Origin: Nageia nagi
Taxonomy: Eukaryota; Pinophyta
DNA: 64,000 bases
Assembly (NCBI GenBank): GCA_050084985.1
Contig: JBITNC010000001.1
Location: forward strand, 124,062,001 to 124,126,000
Direction: 5' to 3'
The notes under the pieces were generated by a model. The model worked only from the letters and a program-made list of their open reading frames with translations, searched no databases and was not told where the DNA came from. Within the stretch, counting starts at the first letter, position 1, and the number at the start of each line of letters is the position of its first letter. The position numbers and the translations under genes were made by a program. This document shows, piece after piece, positions 38,201 through 49,450 of this stretch.

Positions 38201-38768
38201 TTTAGAGTTGAAGAAATTAGAGGCAAATGTTAGCCTCTATGAAAGTATTATTGACCCCATGGAGAAGTTAGCAAGGAGGGTAAATAAAAAGTTGGGTGAG
38301 ATTTCCAATGAGAAGCTTCAAGCCCTAAATGTGGGAAATAGAGTTGAGTTAATCTCAACGATTGACTACCCAGTCCGTGGGAAATGGGTGTTGCAAGAAA
38401 TAAAAAATAATTTAATCAAGCAGTTGCAGGGGGTAGAAACCTAGAAAGTTGAGATAAGGAAATTATCTAAGGCTGGATTTCTAGGATTATGGAAGGAGGA
38501 TAGTTCACCCATCTCTAAGGCTGAATTTTTGAAACACATTTAGGAAGATAGTCAAAAGGCAGAGGATATAGATTTATTATTGACTTCTTTTGATGAGTCA
38601 AATTTGTTTGAATTTTTTGACCAATGTGCCAATAAAGGAGTGGTCTTGCAGTGGCTATTGCACAAATATGGGCAAATATCCTATGAGGTTTTGAATAGCA
38701 TAGCTCTAGCCCAATCGAGAATAAAAGACTTCTTCGAAAGACATGCAAGTTGGGGTAAGGTTGTGTAA
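35283..38768 (+). pseudogene. gypsy third ORF: unrecognised 1161-codon protein, sense strand
   Basis: One frame from ATG 35,283 (MAPPQTKVAKGV) to TAA 38,766-38,768, with no frameshift over 3.49 kb. I count 22 internal stops: 16 TAG, 5 TAA, 1 TGA. N-terminal 440 residues: globular, with hydrophobic helices (HAPMGLGLMYFIPHRCLP; HFLFLAMSLMALTIPRLS) and a Lys-rich end. Next come an acidic/Gln segment with EEQQQQ, a basic motif PKKRKRSS (about 37,069-37,092) that could be a nuclear signal, a Pro/Ser-rich linker (about 37,100-37,450), a long Gln/Lys/Glu coiled coil (about 37,530-38,110) and a helical tail (38,150-38,768). No signal peptide, so not an obvious env. I recognise no family. Position downstream of integrase matches the accessory/env-like slot of Athila and Tat elements. 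Confidence 0.82.
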
Positions 38769-38880
38769 TTCTTAGGGTTTCAGAGTTGAGATAACAAATT
38801 TCATTTTGGTATTATTTTTTAGACTGAGTTCAAAATTCCTCTTTGATAAATGTGAAAATTTCCCCCAAAAGTTGCCATAA
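38769..38880 (+). other. 3' untranslated region before the gypsy 3' LTR; no normal polypurine tract
   Basis: A plus-strand purine run is expected directly before the LTR. Instead the plus strand reads AAAATTTCCCCCAAAAGTTG, so the G-run is on the other strand and ends 14 bases before the LTR. Either the real primer was lost or it is an atypical one. Confidence 0.5.
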
Positions 38881-40266
38881 TGTATATCTATACATAATAA
38901 ATTCTTTATTAAAGCCCCAATGTACTTTACTTTCAATCATGAGTTCATTTTAAGATCTTGAGAGTTTTTTTGAAGTAAATAAAGTGTTTTAGAATGAAAT
39001 GATGATGTTATAGAGGAAAAGATAGTCACAATTTTGGTAAAGATCGGGTTCCAGAGATGGTGAGGTTAGCAAGGGGTTTTTGAAAAGCTAGAGTCAGTGA
39101 ATAAAGCATGCCGAAGTGAAATGATGACATCATGAAAGAAAGAATAGTCATAGTTTTGGTAAAGACCAGGTTTTGGAGATGGTGAGGTTAGCAAGGGGTA
39201 ATTGAAAAGCTAGAGTTAGTGAATAAAGCACGTCAGAGTGAAATGATGACATCACAGAAGAAAGAATAGTCACAATTTTGGTAAAGACTGGGTTTCAGAG
39301 GAGGTGAGGTTAGCAAGAGATAATTGAAGAGCCAGAGTCTATAAATTAAGTGTTCCAAAAGTAAAGTGTTCCAGAGAGAAATGATGATGTCACAAAAGAA
39401 AGAATAGTCATAATTTTGGTAAAGACTAGGTTACAGAGATGGTGAGGTCAGTAAGGAGTAATTGAAAAGCTAGAGTCTGTAAATGATGACATCATGAAGG
39501 AAAAGATAGCCACATTTTTGGTGAGAAATAGATCCTAGATGAGGTGATACTTACAAAAGCTGAAATCTTAGTTTTGAGAAGAAATTACCTTCCATGACCT
39601 TCTCAGTTTATAACATTCAAATAAGTGGCATATACAAATGATGATAGTAAGAAGTGGCCAGAATCTTGAGGCCATTTTTTTGTGACCATTCTATTTTCAT
39701 GTTCTTGTAACTGTTATTTTTTTAGTATAAGTGTATGAAAATAAAGTGAAGAAGGGTCAAAAGCCCTAGTCTTGCTCTTTACATTTATTCTCTAAGATCA
39801 ATAATTTTTATCAGTAATATGATACCATCTTGACCTTCCTTATCTAGCACTTGTAATTGTTATTCTTAATTAGATTACATGGTGGTAGCTTGGCATGTTT
39901 CCTGAATGATAATTATGAGCTACTAGTATAACTGTGTCTACATACATGGTAGAGTAAAGCTGGGAAACTACTAGAGAGTGAGAGCTTGTACTATAGTTAC
40001 TACACTAGATTCAGGCTAAGGTTTCACACCCTGTGAAAGCCTGCATTGAACTAGTGATTCATCTTTACTTTCTCTCTTGTTACCCTAAGCCCTTTGCTTA
40101 AATTCCTTGCACTCTACTCCTTTTATTTTCTTTCCTGTTACTTCTCTTATACCCAATAGATAAGGAACCGACCTTCTTCGGAGATCAAACTGCCACCATA
40201 GTTTGTTCTTGATTTACTTTGGTTGAGATTGTTCATGGCGCATATATTACACAATCCTAATCAACA
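38881..40266 (+). repeat. gypsy 3' LTR (1386 bp)
   Basis: Begins TGTATATCTATACATAATAA and ends CCTAATCAACA, followed by the target duplication TAACC (40,267-40,271). Same length as the 5' LTR. The tandem 122-bp units recur at about 38,990-39,560 with the same spacing and the same 16-bp insertion before the fourth unit. The array therefore predates this insertion. Confidence 0.95.
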
Positions 40267-40271
40267 TAACC
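40267..40271. other. Target-site duplication, right (TAACC)
   Basis: Repeats 27,511-27,515. Confidence 0.9.
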
Positions 40272-42300
40272 CTTGTTTAATGAATTAGTATGATACCTTA
40301 ATTACAAAATAAAGGTTTTATATATATTGTGATGTACTCTCCCTTTTCAAAAAATGAAAAGAATGTTGATATGCTTTATCTCCAAAATATGAGAAAAGTA
40401 GGGAATCTTCAAAGATACATTCTTGTAAAATAGTGGATAAGTTTCATTTGTTAATGGATGTACTAGATTAATATTGAAGGAATTAAGGCAAATTTATATG
40501 AAGTATTAAATTAAGAGCAATTAAAATATAGTTTAGGACTATACTACATAAAAGGAATGGGATACCTCGTAAATATTCACTAGGGTATAAATAGATTACC
40601 ATTGGAAGTTAAAACTGTAATGAGGAAACTTCAACATTCAAATATGGACTATCATATGGTTCAATTCATGATGTTCAAATTGGAATTAGTTATGGAATAA
40701 ATAAAGGAAGGGATGATGTTTTAACCTTGATGTATTTACTTTAAAGATAGATGGAAGTCAACGTAAACCTAATCGATGTATCAAGATAAGGATATACCTC
40801 ATGAGAAGGAGGAAATATAATTGAATATGGAATTAGGAATTTGATTGGTTGAAAGTGATCAAATGATCGAGCCAAGTAGAACCTTGAAAAATAATCCAAA
40901 AAATCCATAGTGATTATTGGTTTGATAAGAGATAAGAAATGATACATTTTACATCATACTTCCTTGACAAAAATAGCTATTTAGAACTTCTTGTTATTAT
41001 ATTCATATGTTGTTATTATAATGTAATTATTCTTCTCTATGTTGTTCATATGGAAAAACTATGGCTAAATGTTCTTTGTTGGCTTCATGAGTAAGCTTTA
41101 TTGAGACTTCTTGTACATATTTAATGAATTGATGCTTTTAGTTTATTTGTAATTAATTATACTTAACAAACCACTTGGGGTATTATTATACCCATGGCTC
41201 CCCAAGATATGGGCAAGCTAGTGTATCATATCCTTGATAGGTTATCAAATGAGGGTAGCAATTAATATAACTACAATTACCAGATGAGTGTTATTAGTAG
41301 TCACACTACTTGCAATAGCAAATAGTAGTATGATGATTGTTCTATAGGTGATGATGCTACCCATTTCATATGGATGATTGAATAGGATAATACATATACA
41401 TGTATGAATTGAAAGGTCATATATCAAGTGAAGTTATTTAACCTTGTGAATGAGCATTCTCTTGGGTGATATGGGCCTCAAGTAGGAAACCACAACTTCA
41501 TGACTAGAATGTCCATTGCATATTTCATGGATGAGAATAGTGGAGTCATCTATGAAGCATCTTCCAATGGGATGAGCATTGAGAAGTGAACACTAGAAAG
41601 TATTCAATAAGGGTTGGTTATTATAGATTCCACCAATCTTTCCATATGGTTTATGGTAGCTAACAATGTTGACATGCTCATGTGGATCACTTGGTCCACT
41701 CCTAGACAATTCAAGTGTTTAATTTAAAAAAAAATATTGGTATGAATTTTTAGGGTTTGTAAAGTTGGAAATAGGGTTGGTGAGAAGCATTTCTTAGGAG
41801 AAGGAGCTTGTGAAGTGGTACATTGATATCAAAGTCAAAGTTCAAATTATCAAGACTATGGTCCATAACCTTTTACTAAAAAAGTTTGTTAGTCTAATTA
41901 GACTTGTTTTTATGGAATCAACTTATGGCATCCCTCTTAATTCATTATAGCATTCGGGAACTTGCATCATTGTGGCAAGGGATGATATTTGATAAAGTTA
42001 AGTATTAAGGGTAGCCTAATCTCCTAAGTATTGAATGGAGAATTTTATGAATTATACCCTAGGGAATGGGTATTATCTAGGTAGGATAACCTAGTAGGAA
42101 TGGATATTAAGAGCTCAAAAGATACCCTTAAGTGTAAAAATGCATACATCTTACATAATGCACTAGAAAGAGGATATAAGGAATATCTATGGGGAAACTT
42201 TAGTTACGACCACTAAAAAGCAAAAAAAGCAAACTATCTAGGCAAGGTACAAGCATTATAAGTTTCTACACTATATCCATGGTGCCTAGATAAGATTTAG
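40272..42300 (+). other. Outer element interior, right part; no clear gene
   Basis: AT-rich. Short frames only; nothing matches a retroelement domain. A weakly coding-like plus frame begins near 42,320. Confidence 0.4.
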
Positions 42301-43480
42301 TTAATATTTATCAATAGTATTACTTGATAAATGGAGAGAAACATAGTTGAAATTACATAGAGGTGTTAATAAAATACTAGAATAAGGAAAATTCATTTAT
42401 AGGGCATACTATCTCTTTAAATAACCAAATGGTAAGGTGATGATTCAATAGAATACTACCATAGATTTGAGAGTAAGTTAAATCTTTAAAGGGAAAAGAA
42501 AGGTTCATTAGGGTATAGGAGATTCTTTACCCCAAAATTAGAAACCTCATAAAATGAATTATGATGATAGTCATAATTCGAGAAAATGTAAATAGGAAAT
42601 AATGGAAGGTTAAAGGTAAAAAAGGATAGGAAAATAAGGAAAAAATTAACTTAAAAAAACCTTACAAGGAAAGAAATCATATGGTCTATATCAATTTAGT
42701 CAAACACCTATAAGAAAATGAAAAAAGAAAAAGAAGCATTGCAAAAAATTTTAAAAGTGGTCCCAAACATGTGTACTAAAAAAAAGGATAAAAGAACAAT
42801 ATTGTTACCTTTTATGTTGATGTAAAATAATATTATGGTAAGATTATGCTATATGCCAAAACTCAAGACCAATAAAAGACTCTAAAATACCATATCTTGA
42901 AAAGTCATAATTATCTCATAACCTGATATCTTATTAATTATAAAATGAGACAAGTTTATTTTGGCTAAATTGTAATTAGCTTACGAATAATAAGGAATTA
43001 GCCCTTTTCAACATAGTGATTCAAATTTATTGCTATGCTAGGTAATGGAATCATAACTAATGGATAATTTGAATCAAAAAATATAGGATGATGGCATCAA
43101 GGAAAATACATCTCAAGAGAATGAATATGTAAATGCATCCCAAGTACTTGAAAATATTATGTTGATTCAAAGGCAATTGAAGGATATGCAAAATCAAATG
43201 ATAGAACACCAAGAATTATTAAACCTACTTCTTGATGAAGTCTATAAAAAATGTAATCATTAAAAGCATGTTTAAGTCCAATTAAGGGTAAAGAATGAAT
43301 TGATATTTAAAAGAACATGGTTTGGAAATAAAAACATGAGATGTTGTTGGATGTGTGGTGGAAAGCATCTTCATAATTGATTTCCCCTCAACAAGGAACA
43401 ATCAAGGAAAACCACCACCTAAAATTTGGGTACTTTTTCTATAAAACCCTCTAAATTATGTATTCTATAAGTAGCATTAT
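42301..43480 (+). pseudogene. gag-like pseudogene with zinc knuckle (outer element)
   Basis: Plus-strand coding-like text, clearest at 43,120-43,385: a Gln/Leu-rich coiled coil (MLIQRQLKDMQNQMIEHQEL), a linker KNELIFKRTWFGNKNMR, then a Cys/His cluster CWMCGGKHLHN (about 43,345-43,378) of the CX2CX3H type, with the last Cys lost. Coiled coil plus knuckle is the usual C-terminal part of a retroelement Gag. It precedes the outer element's 3' LTR by only 1.4 kb, so little room remains for pol: the outer element is deleted, rearranged or non-autonomous. Stops interrupt it; the N-terminal boundary is a guess. Confidence 0.45.
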
Positions 43481-44765
43481 TGGTTGAGACATGGTAAGAA
43501 TATAGAAATTTTTGAAAAAAGGTGGGTAGACAAATGTCATCTTAGAATAAACCTAGAAAGGTCAAAATATTTGCACCAATTTGGGAATGTTTAAGGAATA
43601 TACCCTAGAAGGGATAAAATATCAATTCATAAGAATAGGTATTATGGAGAAAGAATAATTAAGCTTTTAAGGTGAAAGAGTCAAAGCTAACACTTTAAAC
43701 TCATTAGAAAATGTCATATTTTTGGTAAACATTGATATGACTTAATGAGATCTAAGTTAATAGATCCCAAAATAAGGTTGTTCCTTAATACTTTGAGTTC
43801 AAATGGTCAATATCATGGAAGGTGACATAACTTTTCCACCTCAAAAGAAGGATTTTTGTAATCTAAGGATGTAAGAAAGTGTTTGGATATCAAGTTCCTA
43901 TTAGATGAAATAGAAATGATGAAATATAATACAGAGCATGTTTGCAAATTGAAGTGAAATTTAATATTCCCTATGATATCTCCATCCAAGATAGGAAACC
44001 ATTTGATGGATTGCAGTTTATTACACCTCTATGTACTTGGTGGTGGTTATGTTAATTGAAGAAGTATGCTTTTCCCCCATAATAAAACCCTAACAATCTT
44101 ATCCTTAAGGAAGCTATGAATTGTGTTTTTACCTCAAAGATTTTGGCATGAAGAGAGTCTTTGACTAATTGGAAAGTTTTTCATAATACTTAGTCACATT
44201 TTCTTTCTTGAAAGAAATGGACTCCATGCTCTAATTATCAAGAGATGCAGGAATCTTAGGGATGATTTGGAGGATATAATAATGATCCATACAAAATTAA
44301 TAGGAAATTAGAGGAGTAATAATTAGTATTTGAGAATTTTCTATAAATATGCCATAAGTTATATAAGAATTAAAAACCCTAAATGGTCCTTTGAGTATAG
44401 TTGAAAAGATAGTTTAATGATTTACATGTTTGTACTACCACCTAAATTATCAAAAAGGATATGATGTTTCCATGTATCCTCTTCAAAAAGGAATGTTTGA
44501 TCCATTTTATGGTTTGATTTCTTTAATCTTGCAAGTTTTAGATCACCTAGATATTGAACCTTCTCCATCAAAACCTAGTTTCAAGACTAGGAAGCTGAGT
44601 AGTAAAAACATATATGCATGTTTAGCATAATAAGATAAATTTGTGTGAATCTTTAGAGAAAATATTTCCTTATAAAAGGACAAAATTCTTAATTATTTGT
44701 ATAAATATGTAAGAATCATTGCACTTTATTATTGATATAGTCTAAGAACATAGGGAATGTTTTCC
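43481..44765 (+). other. Outer element, region before the 3' LTR
   Basis: Where protease and RT should lie, I find no DSG, YxDD or integrase motif in any frame. A short plus frame (44,430-44,630) and a fragment VKFNIPYDISIQDRKPFDGL (about 43,960) look coding-like but are unassigned. Confidence 0.4.
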
Positions 44766-44781
44766 TTGTAAGGGGGTAGTA
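44766..44781 (+). other. Polypurine tract of the outer element
   Basis: TTGTAAGGGGGTAGTA sits directly before TGTAATGACCCATT, the LTR start. A G-rich purine run abutting a TG is the standard plus-strand primer and shows that 44,782 begins a 3' LTR of a plus-strand element. Confidence 0.75.
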
Positions 44782-45527
44782 TGTAATGACCCATTCAAAC
44801 ATTCTTGTTGAGACCCTAATGAACTCAAGGGATTTGAATTAAATTTTAAAATGATTCATGATGTGAAATTAATTATTAATGGTTTATTGCATAATTCATA
44901 TCAATTTTATGTTGGGTTTGAGGTAATTGTGACATAGGTAACAAGTTGACCAACATGGCTCTTAGGATGGAGACCCTAGGGAACCAAAGATGAGTTAGTT
45001 ACATGGAATGGATTGGTATGAGTGAGAAAATTATTGGCATTGAATTTTTGACTACCATAATGAATCTTATAGATCATTTAGATGCATATCACCATTATCA
45101 TGCATTATTTTTTATTTTGATGATGTATGTGTGCGTATGCACTAATGAATTTCTTTGGAAGATGAATGATCATCATAGATAAATATGAGCTTTAAAAATA
45201 CATAATACATATTTTGAAAATTGCTTGATTATTTTCAAATGATGGAAGGAATATTCTAATGGTTTGAATTTGAATTTTTCACCAAGAAAATTTAATAGAT
45301 TTGGGTGAAAATAAAATAAGGGGTTGAAAGAATTATTTATCTTGTTTTGTTAATTGCAAGTTATCTTGGAATATTGTAAAAATAATTTAAAAGAAAACAC
45401 CCCACAAAATTATTTTTCATGTGTTAGGTACATGAAATTATTAGAAATTTTTTGTATCCTATTATGAGGTGTCCAAAGTACTTTGGGAGGATATAAATTC
45501 TATGAACAAAATTATTGACACCTACCA
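44782..45527 (+). repeat. Outer gypsy-type element, right (3') LTR
   Basis: About 746 bp matching 17,933-18,656 plus 24,281-24,305. It is uninterrupted at the copia site (GGATATAAATTCTATGAACA), so it serves as the empty-site reference. Similarity ends at GACACCTACCA, followed by CAGGG, the likely end of the hAT element. No target duplication of the outer element was found. Confidence 0.78.
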
Positions 45528-45844
45528 CCAGGGAAATGCATAGTGGAGATTTATAACAAATTCATAATTTTTAAGGATTTTTTTTTTCAATTGGTATTTC
45601 TAGGCCCATCGATTAGGACCAAGGTAGTCTAATTTGATTGGGTTTATTTTTTTCTTGGTTAGTTAGCCAAAATTTTATATTTTCAATGTATATTTTATAT
45701 AAATTAAACAAGTATACCCCCACCAAATTCAAATATAGTCACCTATATTTTATATATATTTTTTATTTTAGATAAGAAAATCCTCTAAGGAAGAAATGTG
45801 CATATGAAAGATTCATGAATTCTCCTTATGGATAATTTATTTAT

Positions 45845-46145
45845 CCCTATAGATGCTTGAATTCTCCTTGCAAATGCTCAACTTCTACTTAGATATGCTT
45901 GAATTCTCCCTGCAAATGCTTGACTTCTCCCTGCAAATGCTCAACTTCTCCTTATAGATGCTTGACTTCTCCTTGTAGATGCTTAACTTTACTTGCAGAT
46001 GCTCAACTTCTCCTTGCAAATGCTCAACTTCTCCCTATAGATGCTTAAGTTCTCCCTACAAACACTTGAATTCTTTCAAATGCTCAACTTCTCCTTATAG
46101 ATGCTTGACTTCTCCTAGAAGATGCTCAAATTCATTGCACATATG
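45845..46145 (+). repeat. Left subterminal array, 21-bp unit, about 14 copies
   Basis: A unit of the form AGATGCTTGACTTCTCCTTGT recurs about 14 times in register, alternating TGCTCAACTTC and TGCTTGAATTC variants. Arrays of short subterminal motifs bind the transposase in hAT elements. A 66-codon Cys/Ser-rich frame (45,979-46,179) is only the array read as protein. Confidence 0.8.
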
Positions 46146-46699
46146 TCTATACAAGGTGAAATTTTTTGTACTCCCATAATTATTTTTTGAAAATAATTTT
46201 ATAGATATCATTATTGGCATTAATATTGAATCATTATTTTTGGTAGGTAAAATAACATCAAAAGATGCATGGAAGAAAAACCAAAATTCTATTACAAAAA
46301 GGTTAATTAACTTGTTAAATCAATCTCAAGAATTGACAAAACGACATCCTTTAGGTACATAACTAATCCTTCTTCTTCATATAAGGTTCAAAATTTTGAG
46401 TTTAAAATGTCAAATTTCAATTTGATATTAGTGTAGAAAATACTACAAATCCTGAACCTCAACAAATTGAAAATGATAACCACCAAATTCCATGTTCCCT
46501 ACTAATCTATGTTTTATTATATTATTTTAATTTTTAAATCATGAATGTTTTATCCAAATTTGATAGATTAACTATCAATGTAGAAAATATTGCAAATCTT
46601 GAACCTCATCAACATGAAATGGAAGATATTTTTGATGATGAAATGTCCAAACTTTCAGTTGATCAGTACATGAATGACATTCTAGATTTATATTAAATC

Positions 46700-49060
46700 A
46701 AAATTGGGGTGGAGAATACTCCAAACAAGGAATCTAAAAAAGACCCACATACTCTATGTTGTTCATAGTCTTATGAGAGAATCAAGAAAAGTAACAATAA
46801 GTGGGCTATTGGAAGATCATTTTAGGATGAATGGTCTTTCAAATATGAATATGTTGAACTGCTATAACCAAAAAATAGTAATGATCTAATAACATATATC
46901 TATATGTTTCCTATTCATGGAAATCAGGTAGAGAATGCAAAATGCAACTTAAGAAGGATACAATTGAAAAAAATTATGGAAAAATATATATTCAAGTTAA
47001 AGATAAAGATGGAAACATTAAAAAAGAGAGGAATGAAAGGGATTCCTCAACTTGTACACACAAAATATATTATGATGAATGACATGAATTTCAAAAGTGA
47101 TAAAAGGCCCTTGAAGAGATAAGTGAAACCATAACTGCATAGTTTGGAAAGTAACAAAATACAATTTTAGTTTCCAAGGCCTTGCAATTTTCTATGATTT
47201 TCATAATTTTAAAAAAAGTGGAAACCAATGATTGATTTTATTGATTACAAGACATTATTCAAACTTGCAAATATTCAAAACATTCCTAATACTTATTAGT
47301 CAAATAGAAGTGGTTGGGAGATGTCAAAATGCTTGGCTCTAGTATAAATTGATGATTTTAAATAAAAAAGTAAAAAAAGAAAAATTCATTTCACTATCAC
47401 TTGATGGGGTTATTGCTTTTGATAATACTACTTGGATATGCATGCATGTTTACAAATTTGATGGTCATTTGAGATAACTACACCTACTTAAACTTCACAA
47501 AATGGTAGAAAATTATAATGTAAAGAATATTTACAATCTTGTTATTAAGAGTTTGAAAGAATTTGGTAATATGGATGATTTTGAAATTGCAATGAAGTTA
47601 ATTTGTGTTGGAGTTGATGGCATTGCTATAATGTAAGGGTAGTAAAATGATCTTTGTATAAGAATTCAAACAACTATAGCACCATACTTAATTCCCATTC
47701 ACTACATGGCACATAGATTAAATCTTACTTACAAGATTGTTAGTGTACATGATGATGTTGTAGAAGTTGAAGATTTAGTTTGTAAAAATTATACCAATTT
47801 CATGATAGTTCCAAAAGATTTACAGAGTTTCAAGAGTTTGCAATTGGTATTATAGATGGTAAAAAGATACTAAAGGATACATATACGAGATGGATTTAAA
47901 TGTATAAACTTGTTGAAAGAGTGTTTAAAGAGTATCCATCTCTTATAGTGTTTATGTACAAAAATAGAAGAGAAGTGGATAGAGCTAAAGATGTACTTTT
48001 TTGCATGAGAAATTTAGACACTTTGTTTATGCTATGTGGTATTTTGCCTATGATATATGAAATGAACCTTATGATAAAAGTAGCTCAAGAAATACATATT
48101 TATATTGTTGATTTTCTTCGAATGAGAAAATAGATTTGTTTACTAATTAACAAGTTGTATGAGAGTAATTTTGCTGATATGTTATTTGAAGATAGGCAAG
48201 TCTTAACAAACTGTGGAGATCCAAATAGTTTTTTAAAATTTAATATTATAGGATATTTATGTATATGTGTTCATGGAAATTAGATACCTTTGTATTATTA
48301 TGAAAGATATATGGACTACCAAGGAGAGGAACTTCATAAAGTACCTACAATAATGAATAGATTTGATATGGCCATTAGTAACATGAAAAAATTTATGAAG
48401 CACATCACATACATTGACAAGTGAAATAAGAGAAATATTTTATAAAGATGATCTACTTAAGGCAATGGGTCTTGTAAATCAATTGTTTTGGGATTCTATT
48501 TTAGAATATAGTTCAACCAACTAATCATTTACCACACACATTGGTATTCTTATTAATCATTTTTCACAAGAGGTTGAGATTAATGGAATGAATGTATTAG
48601 GTATTTTGAATAAAATATTATTGGTTGAGCAATCAAGATTCTTTGGAAGCACCATGGTTGACCAATATCCAAAGCTAATAGATCCATCAGAAATAGGTGC
48701 AATTATAAGCTTATGGAAGAAATTCTATCTTATTAGTATTTTAAAAAATAAATGTGTGAGTACTTTCATTTATATTAACTATGTCAAATAATGATTCTAG
48801 GATCAGTAGAAGATTAGAGAATGTTTAATGCACTATCTAGAATTATATGTATCTTCTTATGATATTATTAAGTTTCCATATGAAAGAGCTATGTTGTACT
48901 AGAAATCATTAGCAAATAGAAGAAATTTCAATAAGACTAATGATGATGATGATCAAAATGATGAAGAAAATGATATGAGAGTGCTTCAAAATTCAAATGT
49001 GCATGGAACTATTATGGATCGACCAACCAAGAATTTATTTCAAATTCATGAAATATGATC
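46700..49060 (+). pseudogene. hAT transposase pseudogene (DUF4371-like)
   Basis: Fragments in all three plus frames, in the right order: a KKWAIGRSF-type N-terminal piece (about 46,795); SNRSGWEMSKCLALV (about 47,304); FTITLDGVIAFDNTTWICMH (about 47,390-47,450); HKMVENYNVKNIYNLVIKSL (about 47,500); ICVGVDGIAIM (about 47,602), probably a catalytic Asp region; IAPYLIPIHYMAHRLNLTYK (about 47,677-47,736), a signature of DUF4371/zinc-finger-862-type transposases; LVERVFKEYPSLI (about 47,906); and a C-terminal dimerisation-like part with DQYPKLIDPSEIGAI (about 48,660). It would cut and paste the element. Many stops and frameshifts; inactive. Confidence 0.8.
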
Positions 49061-49394
49061 TAAATTCTATGTAGTTTTTATATTTTTTTGTCATTTCTAA
49101 TTTAATTGGTATATTCATAGACTATATTCGATGGTGGTCCATATTGAGTGGACACTCATTTGAGTATTATTAAATATATTCATAAACTTTATTTTTAATG
49201 GTATGATAATACTTTTGGAATTTCAAATTAAAATGATATTTTTGAAAATTATTTTGTATGATTTTATTTATGAAATGTCAATTATCAATAGTATGTCACA
49301 TGTTTTTACATATGTTTTTTATGATTTAATGCTATGCTTGTTATATTTTTTCAAATTGTTTCAAATTACATAAATAATAAATTCAATAATAACC

Positions 49395-49450
49395 AAAGCA
49401 TATGAGCATCTGCAACAAGTAGATGAGCATTTGCAATAAGCAAATAAGCA
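49395..49450 (-). repeat. Right subterminal repeats, inverted relative to the left array
   Basis: ATGAGCATCTGCAA, GATGAGCATTTGCAATAAG and CAAATAAGCACC are reverse-complement relatives of the left array's TTGCAAATGCTCA and TTGCAGATGCTCA units. Inverted subterminal repeats flanking a transposase define a transposon even where the terminal repeats are lost. Confidence 0.65.

Larger units (their letters stand above)
27516..40266 (+). mobile_element. Ty3/gypsy LTR retrotransposon with acquired RNase H and a third ORF
   Basis: A 12.75-kb element with 1386-bp LTRs at both ends and a 5-bp target duplication, inserted in the interior of the older outer element. Domain order on the plus strand: gag, protease, additional RNase H, RT, degenerate native RNase H, integrase (no chromodomain visible), then a long third ORF. 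The integrase-last pol order and RT motifs place it in Ty3/gypsy; the extra RNase H suggests the Tat-like branch. gag-pol carries at least six frameshifts and many stops; the third ORF has only point stops. By hand I count about 38 substitutions in the first 360 bp of the two LTRs, all but two being transitions. Confidence 0.95.

Noticed and set aside
27516-40266. Reassigned genetic code (TAG read as Gln) because TAG replaces Gln so often
   Set aside because: CAA-to-TAA and CGA-to-TGA changes and frameshifts occur in the same frames, and the LTRs show the same transition bias outside coding sequence. Deamination of methylated DNA explains all of it.
45845-46145. CRISPR-like array
   Set aside because: Units abut without unique spacers, the genome is a plant's, and the array is linked to a hAT transposase.
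45979-46179. Cys/Ser-rich small protein that might be a secreted peptide or toxin
   Set aside because: It is the 21-bp subterminal array read in frame; the periodic Cys is a by-product of the repeat.
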